Shown piece after piece: positions 26,501-35,919 of a DNA stretch of 64,000 nucleotides. The position numbers were made by a program, and so were the translations under genes. Position 1 is the stretch's first letter, and every line of letters starts with the position of its first letter. Under the pieces are notes generated by a model. It made no database searches, was not told the origin of the DNA, and worked only from the letters and a program-made list of their open reading frames with translations. This DNA is from Herminiimonas sp. (GTDB lineage: Bacteria > Pseudomonadota > Gammaproteobacteria > Burkholderiales > Burkholderiaceae_D): contig JAQGMR010000042.1 of the NCBI GenBank assembly GCA_028292265.1, positions 54,691 to 118,690 on the forward strand, written 5' to 3'.

Positions 26501-29500
26501 ATAAAGCTGTGCGTCGGCTTCGCTTGCATTGAGTTGGCGCAGCACGACCTGGCTGTGGGTCCAGGACAGTTCGATGACGCGGTCGGCCAGGTATCTGTCG
26601 TGGTATTTCTCGATCAGGCCAAGGCACGCATCACGGGTGTCGCCGATGCCAGTCACCATGTCGATGATGGCGCTTTGCTCAGGCTCAAGCGTGATCAGGG
26701 TGCGAATCGCCACCACCGGATCAAGCACCGAGCCGCAGCTGTCGGAGAGCGGTGCGCGACCTTGCAGCGCCTGCGGGTTGGCGATGCTGTTGCCACGGCC
26801 AATAAACTGCATGCGGTCACTTTCATAGGAAACCACGCCGGTGCGGCCGCCGTGGACCGCCATCAGGTGGAACATCCACGGCGTCTTCTCGTTCATGGAC
26901 CGGGGACGCCTGGTGCAAAGAATGGCATGTCGCCGGCGCACGATTTCCGTCTGCACAAACAGGTTGCTGAATGCCGGATGCATGGCATCGGCGGCGGCCG
27001 GCGCGAGCACCACTTCGGCATAGCTGGTGATTTCTATGGTTCTGCGGGTTCGGGCACGATTGGTAATGCGGGTGCGCCGCAGCTCTATGTCATCTTCCGG
27101 CGACACCACAATTTCGGTGTGCATGTCGATGTTGTTGTCGCTGCGGCGGAACTCGGCGCGCCCTTCGGAGAAAATGATCTCGTGGTTTTTAGGCGGCACC
27201 TGGGTCGGATGAAAAGCGGTTGACCAGACTCGACCGTCTTCCATGTCGCGCACGTAGCAGAACGTGCCCCAATTGTCGCGGGTGCTGTCCTCGCGCCACC
27301 GGGTGATTGCGAGATCGTTCCACCGGCTGCTGCTGCCGCCAGCGCTGGTTACCAGCACATGGTAGCGCCCGTTAGAGAGCAGCTGAATTTCCGGGCTGCG
27401 ATGGTCGGGACGGTGCAGTACCCGGGTCTGGCTGGACTGGTCGGCCGACAAGGTCCGGATGTCCGCCAGTTCAGTCGTATTCGAATAGCTCGCCGTGGCC
27501 TTCGGCACGCGTTCATGCAGTAGCGACATGGTGGCCTGGAACAGCGGGTCGGACTCGAAGCGGCGTTGCATCGGACGATCGAGCAGGAGGTAGGCGAGCG
27601 ACAGGAAACCCATGCCCTGATGGTGGGCCATGAAGGAGTGAATGATGGCGCGGCTCTGGCCGCGCGGAAGGCGCGTAGCGGTGTAGTCGATCGCTTCATG
27701 GAAGCCGAATGTGCCTTCAATGCCATCCGCCGACAATAGCTGAAGATTGGCACAAGCTTTTTCCGGTGCCACCATCAGCGCCATCATTGAGGCATAGGGG
27801 GCAATCACGAGGTCGTCGCCCAGTCCCCGCTTGAAGCCGAGCCCCGGTACGCCGAATGCGCGGTACTGGTAATTGAGGCTGGCGTCGAAGGTGTTGTAGC
27901 CGGATTCGGAGATGCCCCATTGCACCCCGCGCTGCATGCCGTATTCGATCTGGCGCGCCACAGCGGAATGGTAGGTCTGGTCGAGCAAGGTGTTTTCAAA
28001 TGTCGGCATTACCAGCAGCGGCATGAGGTATTCAAACATCGACCCGCTCCAGGAAAGCAGGATCGGGTCGCCGCCAGCGATAGTGAGTTGCCGGCCAAGG
28101 GCGAACCAGCTTTCTTGCGGCAATTGGCCCTGGGCGATGGCAACGAAGACGGCCAGTCGCGCTTCCGACGCGAGCAGGTCGTAGGCACTGACGTCGCGTC
28201 GTCGGGCGCTGACGTTATAGCCAATGGAAAGTAGATTGGTCGCCGGGTCGTACAGGAAGCCGTATTCCATGCGCGCGAAGTCGGCACATTGCACAGCCAG
28301 CTTTTCGACCAGAAGCATGCGTTGCGCCGCATGGGCGCTGCCCTCGGCAACCTGCCGGGCAAGAAGCGCCACATCCTGATTCAGCGATTGGGCGCGTGGC
28401 CGTTCCAGTTCCGGGGTCAGTTGAGCATGCAAACGCGCCAGCTGGCTCAAAGTGGGAATGGCGACCAGATCAGGAAATTCCGCGCTGCACTCGATGGAAA
28501 GCGTCGAAACACTCCAGGGTGCAAGCTGCACCAGATCTTCCAGTGCGTCGCGACACTGGGTGGCGAGAGCGAGAGCCCAGGTCGACTGCATTGAATCGCT
28601 GGTCGCCAAAGCGCCATTGCCAACAGCGCCATCGCCAGCCGCCGCGGTGACTGCAGCATCATTGATCTGGGTAACAAGGCTTTGAGCGCAAGCCGACAGC
28701 CGCGCCAGATGGCGATGCGCGTCCGACAGCGTAGTAGCAGGCGCTGTGCGCGCTTCCCCCAGGTCCGATTCAAATTGAAGCAGTTGCGATGGCACCGCAC
28801 TACCGGTTGTCTCACGCAGCAGCGCAAGGGTATCGTACATGCCCTCGAAGGCGCGGGCGTGCACGACCGGTTGTTCCAGCAGGCCGGTCAGGCCGGGGCG
28901 CAACGTCAGAAGGTGACCTGCCAGGTTGCCGCTGTCGACCGTGGAGACATACATCGGATTGAGCGGCTGCAGGCTTCGGGTGTCGTACCAGTTGTAGAAA
29001 TGACCCTGGTAGCGCTCCATGGTGCCCATGGTGTGCAGGGTATTCTGTGTCCGCTCAAGAAGCTGGCCAGCGGCAAGGTAGCCGAAGTCATGCGCGGCAA
29101 GATTCGCCAGCAGCGACAGACCGATGTTGGTGGGTGAAGTGCGATGCGCAGCGACCGCAACCGGCTTCTCCTGCAGATTGTCGATGGGTAGCCAGTTGTC
29201 CTCCGGGCCGACCCAGGTTTCGAAAAATAGCCATGTTTTGCGCGACAGGGTGCGCAGGAACAGCGTTTGCTCTGGCGTCAGGCGCGAGGCACGCCGCGGG
29301 ATCGGCAGGCTGATCCACCACGCCACTGCGGGTCCGACCCACCACAACACCAGAATCGGCGCGGCGGCGGCCAGCGCGAACGGGTTGTCGACCATGAGCC
29401 ACATCGCCGTGGCGAGCGCCACTGCCGGTGAAATCCACATGGCCCGGTAGTTCGCGGCAAGCCCGTCGTTCGACTGGCGCTTCGTCTCGCTTGAAGGGTT

Positions 29501-32332
29501 CCATTCCAGCAGTCGACGGTGCGAGACCAGCACCCGCCATTGCGTGCGGATGATGGCGTCAAGATTGAACCAGGCTTCATACGGCAGGAATGTCAGCACC
29601 AGGCCGGCATGCGCCAGGTGCTGCGTGGTCGAGCGAAGCAACGCCGAAAAGTGCTGGCGCAGCAGGGCATCGGCTGGCTTGTGGGCAAGCTGGACCAGGA
29701 GGGCGCAGATCAGCGGCACCAGCAGGATAGCAAGCGCAGTGCCGGTGCCAACCCACGCGGAGGGCAGGCCGATCCAGCAGGTAAGCAGGAGTCCGGTAAG
29801 GGCGACTGGCACCGCACTGCGGCGCAGGTTGTCGAACAGCTTCCAGCGCGACAGCGCCGAAAGCGGATTGCGGTGCCGCACGATTCTTCCAGTGGCCTTG
29901 TCACGTGCCCCTGGTACGCGCGGCAACAGCCACGACGCGATCTGCCAGTCGCCGCGAATCCAGCGATGGCGGCGCGCCACGTCCGCGCTGTAACGCGAGG
30001 GATAGGCTTCGTACAGATGAACGTCGCTGATCAGGCCGGCGCGGGCATAGCAGCCTTCGAGCAAGTCATGGCTGAGAATGCGGCCTTCCGGCATGCGGTC
30101 GGCGAGCGCCAGTTCAAAGGCATCCACATCGTAGATGCCCTTGCCGATGAAGGAGCCTTCGCCAAAGACATCCTGATAAACGTCGGACACCGTGCGGGTG
30201 TAGGGATCAATGCCGGCTTCGCCGCCACACAGCAATTCATAGCGCGAGGCCTCGGCCCCCGGAACACTCACCGCTACCCGCGGCTGCAGAATGCCGTAAC
30301 CCTCGCAAACACGCTGTCGGCCCGCGTCGTATACGGCGCGGTTCAACGGATGCGCCATGGTCCCGACGAACTGCCGCGCCGCGTCACGCGGGAGTTCGGT
30401 GTCGGTGTCCAGGGTAATGACATAACGCACTTCGGAAAGTCCGTCCGTGTTGCCGGCGACGAGGGAAAAGGCGTCGGCCGCGCCGCCACGAAGAAAAGCG
30501 TTGAGGTCGGCCAGCTTGCCGCGCTTGCGCTCATAACCCATCCAGCACTGGTCACGCGCATTCCAGCGACGCGGTCGGTGCAGCAGGATGAAATTGTCAC
30601 CGTGTTCGCGGCTGTATTGTCGGTTCAGCGCCTTGATGTTGGCGTCGGCATGGTTCAGAAGCGCGGCGTCGGCCGGCATGGTTTCCGACAGAGCGTCGCT
30701 GAAGTCGGTAAGCAGGCAGAAGCGCAGATTGTCGTCGCGGTTGGCGAGAAAACGTACCTCCAGCGCTTCGGTCAGGCTATCGATATTGTCGGCTGTGAAG
30801 AGCATGGTCGGCACGACAACCAGGGTGCGCGATTCAGGCGGAATACCCTTCGAAAAATTCATGCGGGGCAAAGGCCTCGGAATGGCAATCAGCGTAGCGA
30901 ACCAGTTGACCAGCGACAGCGCGAGCTGGCTGGTCGCCACCAGCGAAAGCAGCGCGACCGCAGCCAGCATCCAGTTGTCGACGCCATCCGAATCCACCCG
31001 CGCGACCACCATGGCGGTTGCAATCAGGGTGAAGAGGGCAATGCTGCCGAGGTACACCGCCAGTGGCGAACCGCGCCCGGCGCGCCGCAATGCTTCGCGC
31101 GGGGGCAAGCGGAAGCCGGCCTGCCGTTCCAGTTCAGGCAAGCCCTTGCCAATCAGGTAATAGCCAACATGGGATCGGCGATCCGGCGGTCCTTCTTTGG
31201 ATAGATTGGCGCGAGCAAGGTCAATGGCGCCGGCCGCAACCTCAACTTCGGACAGGCGGCTATGCCGCGCAATGTTCTCCACCACGTGGCGGTAGTGGTC
31301 GCGGGTTGGGAAGTCCATCAACGCATAGATGCCGGCCGGATCATGTCGCAGCGCCTGTTCGGCCACGCTCATCGTTTCAACGAATTCCCGCCAGTCCATT
31401 GAGCCGAGAAAGCGCAGGCTTCCGATGCTGTTGCTGATCGAGACCTGGTCCGCGGCCTGCTGTTGCGATTCGGATTGCACCATGTTGTCGATGCTCTGGC
31501 CCGATTCCGCCAGGTGCTGCGACAGCCACACCAGCGGCAGGGAATGCGCCGCACTCTGGCCCTGTAATCGACGCACGAGTTCGGCCACGAATGCGCTATC
31601 CATCGGCGGATTGGAACGCGCCATGTCGGCCACCAGCAAAATAAGATTGCCGGGCTCGGACTCTGCCGCCTCGGTCATCTGGTCGGCCCAGTCGTTGGCG
31701 ACGTTGCGGTTAGAACGCGTGACCGCAAGCCGGGCAGCGACCCGGCGCAGGTTCTCGATCAGCGCAATGCGCAGCATGATGGGGATGGCCCACAGTTCGC
31801 CAAGCTTGAGCGGCGCCACCTGCTGGTAGGCCGCGACGAAGCGGCTCAGGCTTTCCGGGTCGACCCGGCCGTCCCCATGCGAAATCGCTTCCAGTGCGAT
31901 GTCATACACGCGCGGGTGGCCGATGGTTCCACCGCGCTGCAGGCGTGGCAGCTCCTTGCTGTAATTGCGCGGAAGATGGCGTTTGGCGGTCCGGATCTGC
32001 TCTTCAATCAGGTAGAAATTGTCGAGCAGCCACTCGGCGGCCGGCGTCGCCTGATGCCCGTCCTTGATTGCCGCAGTCAGCTGGCTACAGGCATCGATGA
32101 TGACGCTTTCGTTGTCCGCCAGTCGTGGCAGCAGCTGGTCCCGTCCCGGCTGGGTACTGATCTGGTGGGAATTGGCAAGGACGCGGCCATGCTGTTCCAT
32201 CTGCAAGGCGCTGAACAATTCGGCGCGCAGCGGCTGGGCGTCGCCTGCCGTTCGACCGGGAAGGCCGCCTGTCACGAAACTGCCAATAAAGCGGGAAACG
32301 GTGTTTAACGGAGAAACGCGGTCTGGATTCAA
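23534..32332 (-). CDS. ndvB: Cyclic beta-1,2-glucan synthase (GT84-GH94)
   Basis: 2932 residues, close to rhizobial NdvB/ChvB (about 2800). It builds osmoregulated periplasmic cyclic glucan from UDP-glucose. From N to C: cytoplasmic region; membrane helices near 430-480; GT84 glycosyltransferase at about 500-820 with the DTD core in ITLDTDTELPRD (about 640) and RRHRWIRGDWQ (about 790); further helices; a glycoamylase-like domain (about 1035-1600); then two beta-sandwich regions and a GH94 catalytic domain (about 2440-2890) with the conserved Asp in GSCDWNDGMDKVG (about 2610). The best start is TTG 32332, as no ATG occurs for some 45 codons; an ATC lies 6 nt upstream. It faces speD convergently. 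Several long plus-strand frames over it are antisense shadows. Confidence 0.95.
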   Translation of the reverse strand: MNPDRVSPLNTVSRFIGSFVTGGLPGRTAGDAQPLRAELFSALQMEQHGRVLANSHQISTQPGRDQLLPRLADNESVIIDACSQLTAAIKDGHQATPAAEWLLDNFYLIEEQIRTAKRHLPRNYSKELPRLQRGGTIGHPRVYDIALEAISHGDGRVDPESLSRFVAAYQQVAPLKLGELWAIPIMLRIALIENLRRVAARLAVTRSNRNVANDWADQMTEAAESEPGNLILLVADMARSNPPMDSAFVAELVRRLQGQSAAHSLPLVWLSQHLAESGQSIDNMVQSESQQQAADQVSISNSIGSLRFLGSMDWREFVETMSVAEQALRHDPAGIYALMDFPTRDHYRHVVENIARHSRLSEVEVAAGAIDLARANLSKEGPPDRRSHVGYYLIGKGLPELERQAGFRLPPREALRRAGRGSPLAVYLGSIALFTLIATAMVVARVDSDGVDNWMLAAVALLSLVATSQLALSLVNWFATLIAIPRPLPRMNFSKGIPPESRTLVVVPTMLFTADNIDSLTEALEVRFLANRDDNLRFCLLTDFSDALSETMPADAALLNHADANIKALNRQYSREHGDNFILLHRPRRWNARDQCWMGYERKRGKLADLNAFLRGGAADAFSLVAGNTDGLSEVRYVITLDTDTELPRDAARQFVGTMAHPLNRAVYDAGRQRVCEGYGILQPRVAVSVPGAEASRYELLCGGEAGIDPYTRTVSDVYQDVFGEGSFIGKGIYDVDAFELALADRMPEGRILSHDLLEGCYARAGLISDVHLYEAYPSRYSADVARRHRWIRGDWQIASWLLPRVPGARDKATGRIVRHRNPLSALSRWKLFDNLRRSAVPVALTGLLLTCWIGLPSAWVGTGTALAILLVPLICALLVQLAHKPADALLRQHFSALLRSTTQHLAHAGLVLTFLPYEAWFNLDAIIRTQWRVLVSHRRLLEWNPSSETKRQSNDGLAANYRAMWISPAVALATAMWLMVDNPFALAAAAPILVLWWVGPAVAWWISLPIPRRASRLTPEQTLFLRTLSRKTWLFFETWVGPEDNWLPIDNLQEKPVAVAAHRTSPTNIGLSLLANLAAHDFGYLAAGQLLERTQNTLHTMGTMERYQGHFYNWYDTRSLQPLNPMYVSTVDSGNLAGHLLTLRPGLTGLLEQPVVHARAFEGMYDTLALLRETTGSAVPSQLLQFESDLGEARTAPATTLSDAHRHLARLSACAQSLVTQINDAAVTAAAGDGAVGNGALATSDSMQSTWALALATQCRDALEDLVQLAPWSVSTLSIECSAEFPDLVAIPTLSQLARLHAQLTPELERPRAQSLNQDVALLARQVAEGSAHAAQRMLLVEKLAVQCADFARMEYGFLYDPATNLLSIGYNVSARRRDVSAYDLLASEARLAVFVAIAQGQLPQESWFALGRQLTIAGGDPILLSWSGSMFEYLMPLLVMPTFENTLLDQTYHSAVARQIEYGMQRGVQWGISESGYNTFDASLNYQYRAFGVPGLGFKRGLGDDLVIAPYASMMALMVAPEKACANLQLLSADGIEGTFGFHEAIDYTATRLPRGQSRAIIHSFMAHHQGMGFLSLAYLLLDRPMQRRFESDPLFQATMSLLHERVPKATASYSNTTELADIRTLSADQSSQTRVLHRPDHRSPEIQLLSNGRYHVLVTSAGGSSSRWNDLAITRWREDSTRDNWGTFCYVRDMEDGRVWSTAFHPTQVPPKNHEIIFSEGRAEFRRSDNNIDMHTEIVVSPEDDIELRRTRITNRARTRRTIEITSYAEVVLAPAAADAMHPAFSNLFVQTEIVRRRHAILCTRRPRSMNEKTPWMFHLMAVHGGRTGVVSYESDRMQFIGRGNSIANPQALQGRAPLSDSCGSVLDPVVAIRTLITLEPEQSAIIDMVTGIGDTRDACLGLIEKYHDRYLADRVIELSWTHSQVVLRQLNASEADAQLYARLANSVIYVNPLLRADPSVLVRNDRGQSGLWSSAISGDLPIVLVRIRDQENIELVRQMVQAHAYWRSKGLAVDLVIWNEDHAGYRQVLQEQIIGLISSVTGASPMDRPGGIFIRVADQISSEDRVLFQSVARVILSDTRGTLLEQILRRDLPEVRVPLLAPDRPLPVARKTAPMPKRDLILSNGLGGFTPDGREYVITVPTGQSTPAPWSNVMANASFGTVISESGQAYTWGENAHEFRLTPWANDPVSDPSGEAFYIRDEESGRYWSPALLPRRGEGEYVTRHGFGYSVFEHVEDGIFSELTVYVATDAAVKYSVLRVRNDSDTVRKLSATGYVEWVLGDLRPKSAMHIISEIDPATGALFARNPYNTDFAGRTAFFDVDVASRTVTADRNEFIGRNGSLGAPAAMERQRLSGKVGAGLDPCAALQVPFELVQGQQRELVFMLGMADTRSMPVGTLVQRRRGAAAAREALTTTHAYWQRTLSAVQVETPDPALNVMANGWLLYQTIACRLWARSGFYQSGGAFGFRDQLQDTMAIIHSRPELVREHLLLCARHQFVEGDAQHWWHPPTDRGVRTHCSDDFLWLPLAVHRYVTCTGDTAVLDEVAHFIEGRPVNHDEDSYYDLPGRSPETASLYVHCVRAIERGLRFGVHGLSLIGSCDWNDGMDKVGEHGNGESVWLSFFLYEVLMRFAEIAAARNDTPFASRCHTEAARLRDNIEANGWDGEWYRRAYFDDGTPLGSAQNAECQIDSISQSWSVLSGAGNPERSRMGMAAVDRRLVRRSDGIVQLLDPPFDKSDQNPGYIRGYVPGVRENGGQYTHAAIWTAMAFAKMGDGQRAWELLRMINPVNHGKTGSDIATYKVEPYVVAADVYAVAPHTGRGGWTWYTGSSGWMYRLMVESLLGLTRAGDKLEIAPCLPDDWTSFAMQYRYMDTTYRISVRQELASGVKARIALDGVEQDRAEIALVNDLLPHLVEITLPARPVASVAAV

Positions 32333-32360
32333 TTCGATGCTTCTTTCTAATTAATATAAA

Positions 32361-32383
32361 GGCGCCGCGTCGGTGGCGGCGCC
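32361..32383 (-). promoter_or_regulatory. GC-rich hairpin in the ndvB leader
   Basis: GGCGCCGC (32361-32368) pairs with GCGGCGCC (32376-32383) around a 7-nt loop, 28 bp before the ndvB start. On the transcribed strand it is followed by TTTATATTAATTAG, a U-rich tract. It could act as an attenuator or translation-control element, or be the terminator of something upstream. Confidence 0.4.
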
Positions 32384-32887
32384 AAAGAACTGAAGCCGAC
32401 CCGGGGGGTGCGCGGGACGATTCGAATGAACTGCTTCACAGCGGAAGACGAAAGCCGGAGGCCGCATCGGCGCCTCACGCCCCAGCTTGCGCTGACGCGC
32501 CATGGCGGGGCAGACAATTCGGCCCGCCCGGGAAACATGCGGTGCTTGACGCACGAGGACGGGCCTTGGCATCTCGCCCTGTCCGGTCAGCTAACCAGCG
32601 TTCGTGTTTTTCTCCGGTCATTGCTCCCCGCACGATACACCACCTGATGCGGCCGCGACAGCAAGCAAGGAAGATCAACCGGCTGTTTTCGATAATGTGC
32701 GGCACCGAACGGACCTCAATAGTTTGCGACCGTAAAGTCATTGCATCGGAACACGTTGGCCTTTGCAAGCTAGAACGACAACTTTTGCGCGCAACTTCTG
32801 GTTGCAGCTTGCTGGCGGCATTTCAGATTCACTACGGCGCAAGGCTCTTTCCACGCACTGAGCCCGCCGCTAATCAAGGAGCTGGTC
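32384..32887. other. Divergent intergenic region, ndvB/csbD
   Basis: About 500 bp with no supported gene and no clear repeat. It must contain the promoters for ndvB (minus) and the CsbD gene (plus); none stands out by eye. Confidence 0.5.
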
Positions 32888-33103
32888 ATGGAATGGGAAG
32901 TCATCGAGGGAAACTGGGAGGAGTACAGGCGGCAGGTGAAGGCGCAGTGGAGCAAGCTGACGAACGATCACGTCACCGCTATTGCGGGTCGCCGGGATCG
33001 GTTGCTGGGACAAATTCAGGAGTCCTACGGCGTGATGAAGGACGAGGCGGAGCGGCAGATATCGGCGTTCCAGAAATATTTGAGGGATAGCCGTCCCTCC
33101 TGA
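32888..33103 (+). CDS. CsbD-family stress protein
   Basis: 71 residues. WEVIEGNWEEYRRQVKAQWSKL and GRRDRLLGQIQESYGVMKDEAERQI match the CsbD helix pair (the W..G.WK..KG..K..WG.LT pattern). ATG 32888 follows AAGGAG by 7 nt. Soluble, helical, probably induced under general stress. It lies 136 bp upstream of the BON lipoprotein on the same strand. Confidence 0.88.
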   Translation: MEWEVIEGNWEEYRRQVKAQWSKLTNDHVTAIAGRRDRLLGQIQESYGVMKDEAERQISAFQKYLRDSRPS

Positions 33104-33239
33104 TCGATAGAGCCAACCTGAAAACGTGCCAGGCCAACCCGAAGCCAAGTGCATGCGCCATGGCGTATGCGGACGGTCCCGGCAGGGACACATTTTTAAC
33201 GCATTTACCGAGTTTGTTTCCAAACCACGAGGACATATC

Positions 33240-33551
33240 ATGACCACTACCAAACGCATCGCCACGCTGCTGATTTCTGCTCTCCTGTTCGCGGTCGCGG
33301 GCTGCGCATCGACTTCCAAATCCGAAGGTGCCGGCGAGTATGTTGATGACACCGTCATCACCTCCAAGGTGAAGGCCGAAATTTTCAACGAGCCGGCACT
33401 GAAATCACGCGAAATCAACGTTGAAACCTTCAAGGGTGTCACCCAGTTGAGCGGCTTCGTTTCTTCGCAGGCGGACGTCAACAAGGCGGTGGAAGTGGCA
33501 TCGCGCGTCCGTGGCGTGAAGTCGGTTCGGAATGACATGAAAGTCAAGTAA
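33240..33551 (+). CDS. BON-domain lipoprotein, paralogue of the gene at 11002-11313
   Basis: 103 residues. Signal peptide MTTTKRIATLLISALLFAVAGC with lipobox at VAGC, then a BON domain (VDDTVITSKVKAEIF, EINVETFKGVTQLSGFV, VKSVRNDMKVK). It has the same length and layout as the minus-strand BON gene 22 kb upstream, with extended identity in the central and final segments, so the two derive from a duplication. ATG 33240 follows GAGGAC. A strong terminator lies 12 bp past the stop. Confidence 0.9.
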   Translation: MTTTKRIATLLISALLFAVAGCASTSKSEGAGEYVDDTVITSKVKAEIFNEPALKSREINVETFKGVTQLSGFVSSQADVNKAVEVASRVRGVKSVRNDMKVK

Positions 33552-33562
33552 CGCCTCTTGCG

Positions 33563-33590
33563 AAAATCGGTGGTCAGCCACCGATTTTCC
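33563..33590 (+). terminator. Terminator after the BON gene
   Basis: 12-bp perfect stem GAAAATCGGTGG (33563-33574) with CCACCGATTTTC (33579-33590) and a TCAG loop. The T-run is within the stem, so it may work in both directions. Confidence 0.8.
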
Positions 33591-33655
33591 AGGGCGCGCG
33601 ATGGCGGCGGCTGCCGCCAGGTTTCACTGATATCACCTACGCAGGGCTTCAAGCC

Positions 33656-34876
33656 ATGAACACCGCTCTCCAAAAAACGGCCGCGCCTCCCCGCGCGATA
33701 CAGCTTGAAGCGACGCCGCAGTCGTCGATGCCAGTGCCCGCGCCAGAACCGGTCACAACTCCTGCGGAAACTGCGGTTATCCACATTCCGGTAAATGCCA
33801 GGGGCGTTGCATTAGCGATTCTCGCCACCGTGGCATTCGTGTTCGCACTGCAGTGGGCACAGAAATTTTTCATCCCCCTGATTTTCTCCATATTGCTTTC
33901 GTATACGCTCACGCCGGTCGTGTCATGGCTGGAGCGCATCCGGGTTCCGCGACTCGTTGCGTCAGCTCTGGTGCTGCTGGTTTTGCTGGGCGGCGTTGCG
34001 GTGGTAGCAAACTCCTTGCGTTCCGAATTCCAGTCCATCCTCACTCGCTTGCCGAGCGCCGCCCACCAGATTTCTCAAGCCATCGATGCGGCGCAGGACG
34101 GCGAGCCGAGCATGATGCAAAAAATGCAGGCGGTTGCGACAGAAATCGAGAAGGCCACCAGTCAGTCTCCAGGCGCCAGGCAGGGCGCTCGAGTCGCCCC
34201 GGCCGGTGTGGTGATGGCCGCCCCGACCTTCAAGGTGCAGGACTGGCTCTGGGCTGGTTCCATGGGTGCGGCAGGCGTTGTTGGCCAGGCCACGATGGTG
34301 CTGTTCCTTATATTCTTCCTGCTGCTGTCTGGCGACAGCTTCAAGCGAAAGCTGGTGAAGATCACCGGCCCGTCATTGTCGAACAAGAAGATCACGGTCC
34401 ATATACTCGACGACATCAACAAGTCTCTCCAGGGCTATATGTTCATGCTGCTGGTGACGAACCTGCTTCTGGGCGCCATGTTGTGGGTGGTGTTCCGCCT
34501 CGTCGGGTTGGAAAACGCGGGCGCCTGGGCCATCGCCGCGGCCTGTCTTCACGTCATTCCCTACTTCGGACCATTGATCATTGCACTGACCACCGGATTG
34601 TCCGCGTTCATGCAGTTCGGCTCGCTTTCGAAAATGCTGCTCGTCTCTGGCGCCTCACTGGCGGTAGCGACGCTGGTAGGCACCTTCATTACCACCTGGA
34701 TGACGGGCCGCATTGCGAAGATGAATGCTGCGGCAGTCTTCATCGGCTTGCTGTTCTGGGGATGGTTATGGGGCGTGTGGGGGCTGCTGCTTGGCGTTCC
34801 GATCATGGTCGCCGTACGCGTGGTATCGGAGCATGTCGACGGGTTGCAGTCTGTGGCGGAAGTGCTGAGCGAGTAA
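33656..34876 (+). CDS. AI-2E family transporter (PerM/YhhT-like permease)
   Basis: 406 residues. A Pro/Ala-rich cytoplasmic N-terminus (about 1-45) precedes seven or eight membrane helices in the AI-2E family arrangement: ALAILATVAFVFALQWAQKFFIPLIFSILLSY, VASALVLLVLLGGVAVVA, a long extramembrane helix (about 120-165), VVGQATMVLFLIFFLLLSGD, YMFMLLVTNLLLGAMLWV and the signature WAIAAACLHVIPYFGPLI. Despite the family name, most members transport unknown substrates; some are Na+/H+ antiporters. ATG 33656 behind GCAGGGC. Confidence 0.9.
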   Translation: MNTALQKTAAPPRAIQLEATPQSSMPVPAPEPVTTPAETAVIHIPVNARGVALAILATVAFVFALQWAQKFFIPLIFSILLSYTLTPVVSWLERIRVPRLVASALVLLVLLGGVAVVANSLRSEFQSILTRLPSAAHQISQAIDAAQDGEPSMMQKMQAVATEIEKATSQSPGARQGARVAPAGVVMAAPTFKVQDWLWAGSMGAAGVVGQATMVLFLIFFLLLSGDSFKRKLVKITGPSLSNKKITVHILDDINKSLQGYMFMLLVTNLLLGAMLWVVFRLVGLENAGAWAIAAACLHVIPYFGPLIIALTTGLSAFMQFGSLSKMLLVSGASLAVATLVGTFITTWMTGRIAKMNAAAVFIGLLFWGWLWGVWGLLLGVPIMVAVRVVSEHVDGLQSVAEVLSE

Positions 34877-35133
34877 CACGCTAAAACTTGGGCGATTGAG
34901 ATGGGCAAGCGTTGGACAGGCGTGTGGCGGTAGGGCGGCGAAAGTGTGCAAAGCGACAGACTTTCTTGCACTTTGTGTCCCAGCGAACATACCCGGTTCT
35001 GCTGCATCCGTAGCCTTGGGTTGTCGGCGCACACAAGAGCAACTGCGCACAACTAGCGGCGTAAAAAACGGCTGGCAAAAAAGCAGCCCCACAAAAACCC
35101 GCGCTCTCCAAAAACAAGTCAGGGAACAACACC

Positions 35134-35856
35134 ATGTCAAATCTCAAAATCGCGCGCCAAGGCGCTTGCAAGACCCTCATTCAATCTGCGCTGGTCGCAG
35201 CGTTCGCCGCCGCTGTATTGGCGCCCACGATCGGCATGGCGCAGACGCCTGCTGATCCGAATCATTGGCACAACGCGCAAGGCATCACATGGAAGAATCC
35301 GAACGGCCTGTGCTGGCGCTCGGGTTCATGGACCCCAGCCACCGCGACGGCGGAGTGCGAGCCGGAACTGATGCCCCAGGCTGCCGCCCCGGCCCCGGCA
35401 CGGGTCGATGCCGCGCCGGCGCCCGCCCCGGCTCCGGCCCCCGCACCAGCAAGGGTAGAGACGCGCAAGCTCAGCTTTTCAGCTGAAGAGCTTTTCGACT
35501 TCGACAAGGCGGTACTGAAGCCGGCCGGAAAAAACGAGCTTGAAAAACTGTCTGGTGAAATCAAGGGCGTGAATTACGACACAGTCCTGGTGACCGGGCA
35601 TACCGACCGTATCGGCCGCCCCGCCTATAACCAGAAACTTTCCGAGCGTCGCGCCGGTGCCGTACGTGCCTTCCTGATCAGCAAGGGCATTCCGGATAAT
35701 CGCGTCACCGCAGTCGGCAAAGGGGAAACCCAGCCAGTGACCAAGCCGGGTGAGTGCAAGGGCCCGATCGGCAGGAAATTGATCGCCTGCCTGCAGCCAG
35801 ATCGTCGCGTTGATGTCGAGGTCAGCGGTACGCAGCAGGTCACTGCGCCACGATAA
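35134..35856 (+). CDS. OmpA-family peptidoglycan-binding protein
   Basis: 240 residues. Signal peptide (cleavage near GMAQ), a short N-terminal region with two Cys (NGLCWRSGSW, ECEPEL), a Pro/Ala linker with APAPAP repeats (about 88-108), and an OmpA C-terminal domain (about 115-235): FDFDKAVLKPAG, VTGHTDRIGRPAYNQKLSERRA, and the late PDRRVDVEV. The Asp and Arg expected to bind diaminopimelate are present. No beta-barrel, so it is periplasmic or outer-membrane associated and tethers to peptidoglycan. ATG 35134 follows CAGGGAAC. Confidence 0.9.
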   Translation: MSNLKIARQGACKTLIQSALVAAFAAAVLAPTIGMAQTPADPNHWHNAQGITWKNPNGLCWRSGSWTPATATAECEPELMPQAAAPAPARVDAAPAPAPAPAPAPARVETRKLSFSAEELFDFDKAVLKPAGKNELEKLSGEIKGVNYDTVLVTGHTDRIGRPAYNQKLSERRAGAVRAFLISKGIPDNRVTAVGKGETQPVTKPGECKGPIGRKLIACLQPDRRVDVEVSGTQQVTAPR

Positions 35857-35919
35857 TTGCTGCCCGTTGGGGTGGGTTGTCCTTCACGGCGAACAGAATG
35901 CAATGTGAAGATCGTCGGC

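Noticed and set aside
25790..31204. Plus-strand frames of 477 and 561 codons inside ndvB
   Set aside because: Antisense shadows of a GC-rich gene; the minus-strand 2932-codon frame explains the whole region.
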